From: Hyphomicrobium facile
Lineage (GTDB): Bacteria > Pseudomonadota > Alphaproteobacteria > Rhizobiales > Hyphomicrobiaceae
Length of the DNA: 64,000 nt
Direction of reading: 5' to 3'
Assembly: GCF_900116175.1 (NCBI RefSeq)
Contig: NZ_FPCH01000001.1
Span: 1,398,006 to 1,462,005 of the forward strand
The notes below the pieces were generated by a model, which saw only the letters and a program-made list of their open reading frames with translations, did not search any database and had not been told where the DNA came from. Shown one piece after another: positions 51,239 through 60,104 of this stretch. The translations under genes and the position numbers were made by a program. How positions within the stretch are numbered: the stretch's first letter is position 1; each line of letters opens with the position of its first letter.

Positions 51239-51568
51239 GTGCCCTGCTGCATCGTCGAGTTGAGAAGCTCATGGTCTGTCGGACGAGTGAATATCGCAGT
51301 GACGCTTGCGCTCTACGTACATCGATGAGAATGCGCATAGGCGCGATGAGCAACGGGACATTTGAGCGCTGCTCGCATCAGGTGGAGTGCCAAAAACTAA
51401 GTTTCGTGCGGTGAGGCTTCGCTAACGATCTGTGTGCGGCGCATATCGCGTTAGTGATCGAATAACCAAAAACCCTGCGTCAGCTGTCCACGGTTACTTT
51501 CGCTTTTCCGGGAGTTACGGTGATCGCGGTGGGCAGCGCGTTTCGTAGTTTTTTCGCGAGTAGCTGCC
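51239..51568. other. 330-base divergent promoter region of the exopolysaccharide genes
   Basis: Lies between the flippase gene (minus) and the glycosyltransferase operon (plus). No gene is seen. A loose inverted pair CTAACG...CGTTAG (around 51423-51456) is too imperfect and short to call an operator. Confidence 0.4.
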
Positions 51569-52681
51569 ATGGATGCCTACTCAAAGCCGCCACTTCGCGT
51601 GCTGCACGTTGTGCGCCAGTACCCTCCATCGGTCGGAGGTCTGGAGGAATATGTAAGGCAACTTGTCGAAAGGCAGTCCGGGTCCTCTCGCGTCACGGTC
51701 CTTACTCTGGACCGGCTGTTCGGCACGTCGCGCAAATTGAAAAAGGTGCAGCGAGTCAATCGTGCGGTTGTCGTGCGCGTGCGATACATCGGCTTCAGCC
51801 GCTTTTTCATTCCATTCCTATCGCCGAAATTATTGCGCAGATACGATCTCATTCATCTGCACTCTCTGGATCAATTCACCGATCTCATCAGTATCTATCG
51901 AAGACTGGGCGTTCCGCCGCTGATCGTGACCTCGCACGGCCTCTTTTTTCACACGCACAAATTCGACAAGCTCAAAGATCTGTATTTCAGGACCATTTCG
52001 CGGGTGACGCTATCGCAGGCGAAGAAGATTTTCGCGGTGAGCCATAGCGATCAGAGGAAGCTTGAAGAGATCGGCATCCGGTCGGAGGTGTTGCTGAACC
52101 CCGTCGAGCCGTTTCCTTGGCTTTACGCGGGCGGTCATCACCTAATTTATTGGGGCCGGATTGCCGAAAACAAATCCGTCGATCGGCTGATTCCGTTTTT
52201 TGGGCATCTGGTGATGGCGGATAGCACGAGAAAGCTTTTTATCGTCGGCTCAGGAACGGCCGCCGATATGGAGCGTTTGAACCACAAAATTCGCGCCGCC
52301 AAATTGACCGACAACATTCATCGACTTGGGTATCTCGATGGCGCCAAGCTTCAGGCGTTGATCAAGGATTGCGGGTTCACGGTGTCGGCGTCGCAGTACG
52401 AAGGCTACGGACTGGTGCAAGTGGAGGGAATGTCGGCCGGGCTTTTGCCGGTCATGCAAAAGAATTCTGCTTTTGAAGAGATTTTTGAGCGCTCGAGAAC
52501 AGGTTTGTTGCTTGATTTTGCCGATGCCGAGATTGCGGCCGAACGGTTTCTCCAGTGGGAGAAGACACAGAATATTCAGGATCGAGAACGCGCGCGTCGC
52601 TTTGCGTTGGGGTGTGCTTGGCCACCCGCCGCGGCTCGAATTGAAGCGACCTACCAGGATGTGATTGCCAGCGAGACTTAG
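51569..52681 (+). CDS. Glycosyltransferase family 4
   Basis: A protein of 370 residues. The N-terminal domain starts LRVLHVVRQYPPSVGGLEEY with the glycine loop; the donor domain starts near HLIYWGRIAENKSVDRLIPF; the C-terminal motif is SQYEGYGLVQVEGMSAGLLP, a variant EX7E (E...E). It is first in an operon with a WecG/TagA-type transferase and a polymerase-like protein. Sugar specificity not known. Confidence 0.87.
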   Translation: MDAYSKPPLRVLHVVRQYPPSVGGLEEYVRQLVERQSGSSRVTVLTLDRLFGTSRKLKKVQRVNRAVVVRVRYIGFSRFFIPFLSPKLLRRYDLIHLHSLDQFTDLISIYRRLGVPPLIVTSHGLFFHTHKFDKLKDLYFRTISRVTLSQAKKIFAVSHSDQRKLEEIGIRSEVLLNPVEPFPWLYAGGHHLIYWGRIAENKSVDRLIPFFGHLVMADSTRKLFIVGSGTAADMERLNHKIRAAKLTDNIHRLGYLDGAKLQALIKDCGFTVSASQYEGYGLVQVEGMSAGLLPVMQKNSAFEEIFERSRTGLLLDFADAEIAAERFLQWEKTQNIQDRERARRFALGCAWPPAAARIEATYQDVIASET

Positions 52682-52696
52682 CATCGAGGAGTTGGG

Positions 52697-53473
52697 ATGT
52701 CGCAAAGTTGTTTGCCACGGCTCCCAAGCCGAAAAATATTTGGTGTTGATGTCGCCACACTCAGTAAGTCCGAAGCTCTGGATGTTATTGTCGATGGGCT
52801 GCGAACTTCCCGATCCATAAATGTGGCGTTTGCGAACGCAAACTTGTTGTTAAAGGCGCGGAGGGACCCGCTGCTTCAGCGTCAGCTCGGTGGAATGCTT
52901 GTTTTGAATGACGGCGTGGGGGTCGATATCGCTTCGCGGATTTTGTACGGAAAGGGATTTCCTGAGAATTTAAATGGTACGGATTTAACGCCGGAACTGC
53001 TCAAGAGACTGCCTAAACGGACGCCGGTGTTTTTATATGGCTCTCGTCCGGCGGTCGTCTGCCGCGCCGCTGAGATCCTCCGTCAGAAATACCAATCCGA
53101 AATATGCGGAGTGTGCGACGGGTACTGCGATAACCCAGATGTAGCTGTAGACGCGATCAAGCGCGCGCATGCAAAAGTTGTGCTCGTCGCGCTTGGGAAT
53201 CCGAAGCAGGAACAATGGATGTCGGAGAAGGTCTCGGCTTGCGGCGTTCTTGCTCTGGGTGTCGGTGGTTATCTCGATGTCGAAACCGGGCGCGTAAAGC
53301 GCCCGCCCCGCTGGCTGCGGACCGCAAAGTGCGAATGGCTATTCCGGATAACTCAGGAGCCGTCGCGGCTGTGGCGGCGATATACAATCGAAGTCATCTG
53401 GTTCCTTGCGGCCGTTGCGCTCGATCGAATCGCGGTCTCTTCGCCGTGGGGGAGGCTGAGGCGTGAATTATGA
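52697..53473 (+). CDS. WecG/TagA/CpsF-family glycosyltransferase (GT26)
   Basis: A protein of 258 residues. The family pattern is clear: NVAFANANLLLKARRDP, LVLNDGVGVDIASRILYGKG, LNGTDLTPELL with the active-site TD region, VFLYGSRP, LVALGNPKQEQWM and GVGGYLDVETGRVKRPPRWL. The reaction is addition of a sugar such as N-acetylmannosamine, its uronic acid or glucuronic acid to an undecaprenyl-linked acceptor. Its end overlaps the next gene by 11 bases. It is 15 bases after the GT4 stop codon. Confidence 0.9.
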   Translation: MSQSCLPRLPSRKIFGVDVATLSKSEALDVIVDGLRTSRSINVAFANANLLLKARRDPLLQRQLGGMLVLNDGVGVDIASRILYGKGFPENLNGTDLTPELLKRLPKRTPVFLYGSRPAVVCRAAEILRQKYQSEICGVCDGYCDNPDVAVDAIKRAHAKVVLVALGNPKQEQWMSEKVSACGVLALGVGGYLDVETGRVKRPPRWLRTAKCEWLFRITQEPSRLWRRYTIEVIWFLAAVALDRIAVSSPWGRLRREL

Positions 53474-54731
53474 GCGGTATAGTCCGCATGTAGATATTCC
53501 ATCCGGCCTGCTGACGCGAGAAGCCGTCGATAAGCTGATCGCCGGAATCGTGATCGCAACTCTGGCGTTCAACGCGGTGCTCGCGGCCGTCAATGCACAC
53601 GTTGTGGCCGTGACGAATGGGGAGGTGATCGCAGCGGAGTTGCTGATATTTTTCTGCAGCACCCTTCTTCTGGTATTGACGCTCGCCCCTCATGATCGCC
53701 CGTGGCTTGCGCTCATGTTTCTGTTCATTGGCATCGGCTTGGTTATAAGCCTATTTAGAGATGAGCTGGTTGCAAAGAATATCCGCGACGTGCTGTCGAT
53801 ACCGGTCTTTGTGATGCTCGGTTTGCGGTATTCGAGCAATCCCGTATCATTGTTTTCCAAGTTGCAATTCGTTGTTGTTTTCTTTGCTCTCCTGGAGATC
53901 GCCTATCCCGATCTCTTCTCGGACATCTTTGATGTCAGGAGTTACTACATAAATTCCCGCAACTTTGCGGCTGACGATTTCTGGAACTCGGATTCGTCGC
54001 TCTTCGTCAGTGCGACACGGCCTGGCGAGCGTTTTTTTTCCTTTGTCGATATTCACCGCGTTTCCTCCCTATTTCTCGAGCCGGTTTCGCTCGGTAATTA
54101 CGTTTGCATCGTCGTGATCTTGCTCATCTGCTTCTGGCCGACCCTTTCGTCGATCATGCGCGCTTGGCTTATCGTTTCGACAGCCTTTCTGCTGGTTGCC
54201 TGCGATGGGCGTTTTGCGACGGTCACTTCGGCCCTTATCCTGCTTTGTGTGCCGCTGGCGTCCAAGCTGCCTTCGCGCGCTGCCGTTTTCTATTTGCCGG
54301 CGATCCTGACACTCGGCGCAATCGGGGTTTATGCATTTCACCCAGATCCTCTGAGTGACGACTTTGGTGGTCGCGTCGCGAAAACGATGGAACTCGCGGG
54401 AAATCTCAATTTTTACGATATGCTGGGCATGGCCCAATGGAGCGAGATCAACGACAATCTCGATAGCGGATTGACTTACCTGATCGTTACGCAAACCCTG
54501 CTCGGGGGATGTTTCGTGTGGTTGTTCACAACGCTCGTCGCGAGCGATCGTGTTCCGGACATGGAACTCCGGCTCCGCATTCGGCGTGCAACACATGCGG
54601 TCGCCCTTTTCATCGGGCTCAATCTGCTTGTCAGCTATTCGCTCTTTTCAATCAAATCCGCCGCATTTCTGTGGTTCTTGTACGGAGCGGCGATCAAGCC
54701 GATGCCTGAAGATTATGCTGCTGGCGATTAG
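53463..54731 (+). CDS. Polysaccharide polymerase-like membrane protein (Wzy/ExoQ-type)
   Basis: A protein of 422 residues with about ten predicted helices and a large extracytoplasmic loop between ~150 and ~200 (rich in DIFDVRSYYINSRNFAADD). The final third has RVAKTMELAGNLNFYDMLGM and a helix cluster. This matches the loose pattern of Wzy-type polymerases, which have little primary-sequence identity. The overlap with the GT26 gene and the position across from Wzc-, ExoF- and ExoY-like genes support polymerisation of the repeat unit. Convergent with the ExoF-like gene. Confidence 0.7.
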   Translation: MNYERYSPHVDIPSGLLTREAVDKLIAGIVIATLAFNAVLAAVNAHVVAVTNGEVIAAELLIFFCSTLLLVLTLAPHDRPWLALMFLFIGIGLVISLFRDELVAKNIRDVLSIPVFVMLGLRYSSNPVSLFSKLQFVVVFFALLEIAYPDLFSDIFDVRSYYINSRNFAADDFWNSDSSLFVSATRPGERFFSFVDIHRVSSLFLEPVSLGNYVCIVVILLICFWPTLSSIMRAWLIVSTAFLLVACDGRFATVTSALILLCVPLASKLPSRAAVFYLPAILTLGAIGVYAFHPDPLSDDFGGRVAKTMELAGNLNFYDMLGMAQWSEINDNLDSGLTYLIVTQTLLGGCFVWLFTTLVASDRVPDMELRLRIRRATHAVALFIGLNLLVSYSLFSIKSAAFLWFLYGAAIKPMPEDYAAGD

Positions 54732-54752
54732 CTTCGTGATTGGTTCTCCTGT

Positions 54753-55973
54753 TTAGTTTTGGGCGGCTTCGGTCGGCTCTGGGGAATGGGAGCGCTCAAC
54801 TGTCAACACATCACCGGGCTCGAGCCGCGTTCCCGCGTTCGCGGGCGTTGCTTCGCCCTGGCCCTGCTTCGCAATCGTGAAGTGGCCCTTGGTTGTGCGA
54901 AGCAGGCTGTCCGGTGTCGCCACCTGGGCTTCGAAGGTCAATCTCTTGGCGGTCGCGATCTTTGCTTTCGTGTCATCTATTTCGGCGCGAGTCGCTTGGG
55001 TGTCTCGATTGATGCGTTCGGCTCGTTGAACCTGCAAATCAAGTTTCGCTTGCTCGGTCTGGCTGATGTTCTGCTGTGCTTGCAAGACGAGCGTATTCAT
55101 ACCCTGGATATTTCCTGACACTTGCGCGAGCGTTCTCTCGAGCAATTGCTTACGGGGTTTCTGCGTCAAGCCTTGGGCCACGAGCCCTGTGACGCTTGCG
55201 AGTTCGTCTTGCACCGAGCGATATTGTTCTCGCTCGCTTTCGATTTGCGCTTTGATCGATGTGACCTCGCCCTCGTAGATTTGATGAAAGCGATCGAATG
55301 TCGACTTGCGTTGTTCGAAGCTGTCGTTGTTCGTCGCGAAGATGGCTCGTTCCTCGGCGACGAGACGTGCTTCAGGCGAGGTGCTGTCCAACTTGCTCCA
55401 TTCGGATGGAAAGACCAAGTCCTTTGCGCCGCTTTGCTCTGCTGCCAATCTTATCTGGCGGGCGAGAAGTTGTTTCATGCGCGTCTGCAATACGTCGATG
55501 TCGCCTTTCGCGGCTATCGCGTCGCGTTCGAGGCGCAACGATGCTACGTCAACGAGGCGATAGTATCCGCCGGCTACGCTGACGGCCTGCATGACGGTCA
55601 AGCCCGGTTTGAAGGGAAAAGCGCCAGGGCTTTGCACATCGCCGAGAACGTAGAACGGCCGGAAAATGACGATTTCCGTCGTCGCGCTCGGGATGTCGTT
55701 CAACTTCTGCCGCTGCTGCAACTCGGTTGCGACCTTGGTTGCTACCTGGGAAGCGGTGAGGCCTTTGACTGGCACTTCACCGACCAGGGGCAGGAAGATC
55801 GTTCCTGTCGCGGTGACATTGAATTCGCCGGAAAGATCAGGCCAGTCGTGTACAGCAATGCGAACTTTGTCGCCCGTATCGAGGGTGTAGTCGGCTGCGA
55901 AGAGCGGCGTTGCAGGTAGGGCGATGAGAAATAGTGTCAAGCCAAATAAAGCACGTATGAGGGCGTTCGGCAT
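54753..55973 (-). CDS. Polysaccharide export protein, ExoF/Wza-like
   Basis: A protein of 406 residues from the ATG at 55973, two bases behind the stop codon of the kinase-like gene. A signal peptide ends near TPLFAADY. The Poly_export domain is DYTLDTGDKVRIAVHDWPDL, followed by GTIFLPLVGEVPVKGLT; an SLBB-like segment reads GAFPFKPGLTVMQAVSVAGG. A long coiled coil (~180-360) follows and the end is LEPGDVLTVERS. ExoF of rhizobia has this build. Probable role: outer-membrane or periplasmic part of the export channel. Confidence 0.88.
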   Translation of the reverse strand: MPNALIRALFGLTLFLIALPATPLFAADYTLDTGDKVRIAVHDWPDLSGEFNVTATGTIFLPLVGEVPVKGLTASQVATKVATELQQRQKLNDIPSATTEIVIFRPFYVLGDVQSPGAFPFKPGLTVMQAVSVAGGYYRLVDVASLRLERDAIAAKGDIDVLQTRMKQLLARQIRLAAEQSGAKDLVFPSEWSKLDSTSPEARLVAEERAIFATNNDSFEQRKSTFDRFHQIYEGEVTSIKAQIESEREQYRSVQDELASVTGLVAQGLTQKPRKQLLERTLAQVSGNIQGMNTLVLQAQQNISQTEQAKLDLQVQRAERINRDTQATRAEIDDTKAKIATAKRLTFEAQVATPDSLLRTTKGHFTIAKQGQGEATPANAGTRLEPGDVLTVERSHSPEPTEAAQN

Positions 55974-55975
55974 TT

Positions 55976-57646
55976 TTACTCTCCCGCTGTCCATTCGATA
56001 TGAGGGACCGGTGGAGTACCCTTTCCGACGTTGTCTCCGGGCGGGTCCATTCCAAGGCCTCTCGACGAAGGATTGAACTTACTTTTCGTGTGGGCTGATG
56101 CATGGGATTGCGGCGACGGCGAACGGCGCCCGCGAAACATTTTGTCGCTGGCTTTATTGAGGAGCACGCCGATAAGTTTGGATCTTACGGGACCCGCTGA
56201 ATCCAAGATCATCGCCAGCTGCTCGGCCGAAGTTTTATTCCATTCGATTACGAGGAGTATTCCGTGCACAATCGGTTGAGCCTCACGAACGTCTGGAACC
56301 GGATCAAGGGGCGGCAGGTCGATGAGGATCCTGTCGTACTCACGCGCCAATTCGTTGAAGAATTTTTCATTCGTCGCGTTCAGGAGGGAACCTGGGTGTG
56401 AGCCGTTCTCGCTCGCTGGGTTGGGCAGAAATTCGAGGCCGGTCTTATCGCACGTCCAAAGGATATCCGGGAGATTTCGGCCATCGAGTGCTTGGGCCAA
56501 TCCGGCGGCGGCTCCGGGGGAAAGCAATGCGGTAAGGCCAGGGTTATATGGATCCGCGTCGACCAGAAGGACTTTCTGATTCGTGATCGCCATAAGTCTA
56601 GCAAGATTGGCGGCTACGACTGATTTTCCTTCGCCGGAAGCAGGAGATGTAATGCCGATAATGACGGGATTGCTGTCTTTGTGCTCGAGAATAGCCGCTC
56701 GGGTATTTCTCAGGGCATGAGCGAAGTGACTTTGCGGATTGTTGATTGCCCAAAGGAGAGACGGATCCGTCCAGACGGTTTGGCGGTTCGTGCGCGGTGA
56801 TCGATTGCGTGTTGCCAGTTTCGAGTACCATGGTGCTTTTTTCATGCAGGGCAGCATGCCGAAGCATTCCGCGTCACACACCCGTTCAACGGCCTCGCGC
56901 GTTTTTATCCGATTGTCGAACCAGTCGAATGTGAACGCCAAGGTGAAGCCGAAGACCAATCCCGATGCGAGCCCGAGCGCCAGGATGAACCCGTCCGGCA
57001 GCTGGTCTCTTTTCAAGGGCGGTGTTGCTTCGCTCACCACGCGAGCGGTTGTTCCGAGTGACGCGACTTTGCTGCGCAACCATGGGCTAACGGAGTTCGC
57101 GACGTCGGCATTCGAATTCGCCTGATCGTCCAGGTACGCCTTGACCACGGCGTTCGTTATTTTCGCGGCCTTGACCGGATCTACCGACGTTGCGCGTACG
57201 TCGATCAGATAGCTTTCGCCGATGCGGCTCGCGTGTATTTTGCTTTGTAGTTTATCGAGAACCTGGGCTTCCTTCCTTTGCTCTGTCTCTGGCACGGAGG
57301 ACTTGGGCAGGAATTCTGGGTCGTTGGTCAGGCCCAACGCTTTCATTGCATCGCGGGCGATTTTATCGGACAGGAGGATCGCTACCTGACTCTGCAGCAA
57401 CGGAGAACTTATCGACGACGTCGGGAGGATGGCCTCCTGGGGATTGAATTGAAGAATTCGATTGTCGATGCCCAATCGAGACGCTGCGGTATAGGTCGAT
57501 CCTCTCATCGATACGTAGATTGCAGCCATCGCGAGAAAGAGTGCCGGGAAAGCGATCAGAATGGTTCGGTGGCGCGAGATGGTATCCCAAAGGAATTCGC
57601 TGGAATGGGGGGGCGCCCTCCGCGCATCGTGGTTGCGAACCAGCAT
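55976..57646 (-). CDS. Wzc/ExoP-like chain-length and tyrosine-kinase-like protein without C-terminal tyrosines
   Basis: A protein of 556 residues from the ATG at 57646 (a TTG precedes it). Wzz domain with membrane segments at ~28-48 and ~218-240 and a periplasmic domain between them. The cytoplasmic BY-kinase-type domain has Walker A SPASGEGKSVVAANLA, Walker A' VLLVDADPYNPG and Walker B ILIDLPPLDP. The C-terminal ~60 residues (SPSPQSHASAHTKSK onwards) hold no Tyr at all, whereas Wzc-type kinases end in a Tyr cluster. So it may work without autophosphorylation. It lies between ExoY-like and ExoF-like genes with 41- and 2-base gaps. Confidence 0.88.
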   Translation of the reverse strand: MLVRNHDARRAPPHSSEFLWDTISRHRTILIAFPALFLAMAAIYVSMRGSTYTAASRLGIDNRILQFNPQEAILPTSSISSPLLQSQVAILLSDKIARDAMKALGLTNDPEFLPKSSVPETEQRKEAQVLDKLQSKIHASRIGESYLIDVRATSVDPVKAAKITNAVVKAYLDDQANSNADVANSVSPWLRSKVASLGTTARVVSEATPPLKRDQLPDGFILALGLASGLVFGFTLAFTFDWFDNRIKTREAVERVCDAECFGMLPCMKKAPWYSKLATRNRSPRTNRQTVWTDPSLLWAINNPQSHFAHALRNTRAAILEHKDSNPVIIGITSPASGEGKSVVAANLARLMAITNQKVLLVDADPYNPGLTALLSPGAAAGLAQALDGRNLPDILWTCDKTGLEFLPNPASENGSHPGSLLNATNEKFFNELAREYDRILIDLPPLDPVPDVREAQPIVHGILLVIEWNKTSAEQLAMILDSAGPVRSKLIGVLLNKASDKMFRGRRSPSPQSHASAHTKSKFNPSSRGLGMDPPGDNVGKGTPPVPHIEWTAGE

Positions 57647-57687
57647 CAAAGCGCCTTTCTATGCCCGAGAACTCAGGTGGTGCTTGG

Positions 57688-58401
57688 TCAGAGAGCGTTT
57701 GGCCCGAACAGGGCAAGAGGCGTGCGGGCCAAAATTTTGAGGTCCAACAGGAACGACCAGCGCCGTACATAGGCGCGATCGCGATTTACGCGCATCGAAA
57801 TATCTTCGATGGTGTTCGTCGGGCCGCGCAGGCCTGAGATTTGAGCCAGTCCGGTCAGACCAGGTCGAACAAGAAGTCGATCTAAATAGTTGGGAACGAT
57901 ACGGGCGTAATGCTGGTCCATCGCAAGAGCATGAGGGCGAGGGCCAACCAATGACATGTCTCCCATCAACACGTTGAACAGCTGGGGCAGCTCATCGATG
58001 CTGGTTCGACGAAGCCATCGGCCAAGAGGGGTGACGCGTGGATCGGCGCTTCGCGCTTGAACGAAGGCGCCATCGGACTCTTGCACCTTCATGCTGCGAA
58101 ACTTCATTAATGTGAAAACTTTGCCATTCCGACCGAAGCGCTTCTGATGAAACAATGCAGGTCCATCGGATTCCAAGCGTATGAGAAGCCCGATCAGAAT
58201 GAGACTCGGCGCCAGAAACGCTAGCAACGCGCCCGATACAGTGATATCCAATGAGCGCTTCAAGAAAGCGGTATTGGCCTTATGGGCGCGCGCATGAAGC
58301 AGCGCTTGCACTCCGGATTCTGCGGAGATGGCAAGCTCACGGTGTTGAAATTGATCGTTAAGAAGAATTGTTTCGGCGTCAGAGACAGTGCGGAAATGCA
58401 T
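57688..58401 (-). CDS. exoY: Undecaprenyl-phosphate sugar-1-phosphate transferase, ExoY-like
   Basis: A protein of 237 residues. An N-terminal soluble part is followed by a membrane helix (ITVSGALLAFLAPSLILIGLL) and the catalytic region: GPALFHQKRFGRNGKVFTLMK, FRSM, PRVTPLGRWLRRTSIDELPQ, LFNVLMGDMSLVGPRP and RLLVRPGLTGLAQISG. This is the short single-domain form (as in ExoY) that transfers a sugar phosphate to undecaprenyl phosphate and starts the repeat unit. The gene name is given by resemblance and locus order. A GGAGGAG site precedes the ATG. Divergent from a small membrane protein gene. Confidence 0.85.
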   Translation of the reverse strand: MHFRTVSDAETILLNDQFQHRELAISAESGVQALLHARAHKANTAFLKRSLDITVSGALLAFLAPSLILIGLLIRLESDGPALFHQKRFGRNGKVFTLMKFRSMKVQESDGAFVQARSADPRVTPLGRWLRRTSIDELPQLFNVLMGDMSLVGPRPHALAMDQHYARIVPNYLDRLLVRPGLTGLAQISGLRGPTNTIEDISMRVNRDRAYVRRWSFLLDLKILARTPLALFGPNAL

Positions 58402-58424
58402 GCACGCTCCTCCAAATTGAGGTA

Positions 58425-58452
58425 ACTCAGCGCAGATCTGAGATCTACTCAG
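58425..58452. promoter_or_regulatory. Repeat cluster in the exoY divergent promoter, candidate operator
   Basis: Two direct ACTCAG copies (58425-58430 and 58447-58452) start 22 bases apart, two helical turns, and flank AGATCT-G-AGATCT (58434-58446). The cluster lies in the 63 bases between the exoY-like gene and the small plus-strand gene. A regulator binding one face of the DNA is plausible. Confidence 0.4.
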
Positions 58453-58464
58453 GTATTAGAAAAA

Positions 58465-58668
58465 ATGAACTCCACTCATTCATCGATCAATTCTAGCGAA
58501 CAAAAAAGCGATCCGACGCAGGAACATATTTGTTCGACTGCCGATGCCGCCAGTTCGCTGGCGCCTGCTCAGATCAGCAAGGGAAGAGCCCGATTGCTTG
58601 GGCTTCTATTCGTCGGAGGCGTGTCGCTCGTTGTCTGGCTTTTCGTCGCGCTACTATTTTCTAAATAA
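58465..58668 (+). CDS. Small single-pass membrane protein, ExoX-like by position
   Basis: A protein of 67 residues. The first ~42 residues are polar, with Ser-rich start (MNSTHSSINSSEQKS); the last ~23 form one helix, LLGLLFVGGVSLVVWLFVAL, ending LFSK. It is divergent from the exoY-like gene by 63 bases. In rhizobia the small membrane protein ExoX, next to exoY, lowers exopolysaccharide production by acting on ExoY. There is no sequence similarity claimed; only size, membrane helix and location agree. It may also be a chance open frame. Confidence 0.5.
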   Translation: MNSTHSSINSSEQKSDPTQEHICSTADAASSLAPAQISKGRARLLGLLFVGGVSLVVWLFVALLFSK

Positions 58669-58775
58669 GAAAAAAGTCCGTTCTCCGGTTTATGCGTTGC
58701 AGCGGAGGTTCACGGTCGCACTGCAAAAACCTAAGCTATCAACTGCAGAAGTGAAAGCATGACCAATGCGTCTTT

Positions 58776-60074
58776 TTGTCCGTAGGCGTCGTATCTTATT
58801 GGGCCGATCGTGAGGCATTGCACTTTTTCAGATTCGTCCCGCTATGCGATCACAGGCGCTTAGTTGATCCATTTTTAAAATGGCTACTCTTGCGAAGTGA
58901 ACTTTTCAGAAAGCCTGTCCGCTTTGCCCGCCGTCATATTTTGCCGAGGATCATACCGCCTGCGCGTGGTTCTCTTCAGGGCCCACCAACGAAGATCAAG
59001 GTCGTGGGACTTCTGTCATCGGCCTCCGGGCTCGGCCGTTCGGCGCGGCTCTGCATTCAGCAGGTTGAGAAATACGGCTGCGAAGTTTCGACGAGTGACG
59101 TTGCGGGATTTTACTCGAGCGGGGATGATGTAACGTATCAACGTGGCTCCCCCCGCCTTCAAACGAATGTTTCGATATTTCATTTGAACGCGCCGATGCT
59201 GCTGCCGGGGATCATTACGGCAGGGCTTCGCTCCTACTACAACTCGTACAACATCGCGTATTGGGCGTGGGAACTCGAGTGTTTGCCGAAGGACTGGATC
59301 GACGCCATGCGGTTCGTCGATGCGTTCATGGTTCCAAGTCGTTTTTGCCAACGAACGATGCAACGCTACACGACGAAGCCGGTGCTAACGGTGCCTCATC
59401 CGATCCAGTTGGACATGGGCAATGTGGTTCCTTCGAAGCCGAAAAACGGGACTTTCCGGGTTCTTTCCATCTTCAATTTGGGTTCCTCCTTCGAAAGGAA
59501 GAATCCGCTCGCGGTCATACGCGGGTTTAGAGCAGCATTCGGCGATGAAGAGGGCGTCGAGCTTGTTCTGAAGACATCGCAAGGCAAGCGTTATCCGCAG
59601 GATCTCGCTGCCATCAGGAGCGAGATCGGGGAGAGCCCGAATATAAGCGTCATCGATCAAGTCTGGTCGGATGAGCAACTGTCAGAACTTTATTGCTCGT
59701 CGGACGTCTACATCTCGTTGCACCGCTCGGAAGGTTTTGGGCTGACGATCGCAGAGGCGATACTTATGGAGGTTCCCGTTATCGCGACGGGCTGGTCCGG
59801 GAATGTTGATTTCTGCTCGCCAGACAAGATGTCGGCCGTGGCGTACAAACTCATTGCGTTTGCCGATGACGATCCAGCGTATCACGGCGTTTCGGATGCC
59901 GTGTGGGCGGAGCCGTCGGTCGAGTCTGCTGCGCGCGAACTTCAAAAAGTGAGAAGCGATCCTGCCGGTTCGATCAAGCGGGCACGCGAGGCGAAGGCCG
60001 AGTTCTTGTCATATCTTGGCCGGCATACTTACGCCGCGGCGTTGGATGCTTTGGTTCGCCGCAACGGCTCGTAG
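58776..60074 (+). CDS. Glycosyltransferase family 4-like, start uncertain
   Basis: Up to 432 residues. The GT-B domain begins at KIKVVGLLSSASGLGRSAR (~residue 73) and the donor side shows GTFRVLSIFNLGSSFERKN, then SLHRSEGFGLTIAEAILMEV with the EX7E pair. No ATG occurs in frame before the domain; the only choices are TTG codons at 58776 or 58818, and neither has a proper site. ATG codons at 58759 and 58766 lie in other frames, next to a TTTTT run at 58773-58777. Either the gene uses TTG or the 5' end is frameshifted. It is the third GT4-type enzyme in this locus. Confidence 0.8.
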   Translation: MSVGVVSYWADREALHFFRFVPLCDHRRLVDPFLKWLLLRSELFRKPVRFARRHILPRIIPPARGSLQGPPTKIKVVGLLSSASGLGRSARLCIQQVEKYGCEVSTSDVAGFYSSGDDVTYQRGSPRLQTNVSIFHLNAPMLLPGIITAGLRSYYNSYNIAYWAWELECLPKDWIDAMRFVDAFMVPSRFCQRTMQRYTTKPVLTVPHPIQLDMGNVVPSKPKNGTFRVLSIFNLGSSFERKNPLAVIRGFRAAFGDEEGVELVLKTSQGKRYPQDLAAIRSEIGESPNISVIDQVWSDEQLSELYCSSDVYISLHRSEGFGLTIAEAILMEVPVIATGWSGNVDFCSPDKMSAVAYKLIAFADDDPAYHGVSDAVWAEPSVESAARELQKVRSDPAGSIKRAREAKAEFLSYLGRHTYAAALDALVRRNGS

Positions 60075-60104
60075 CTTTTACGGTTCGAATGTCGTGCGCG
60101 CGTT

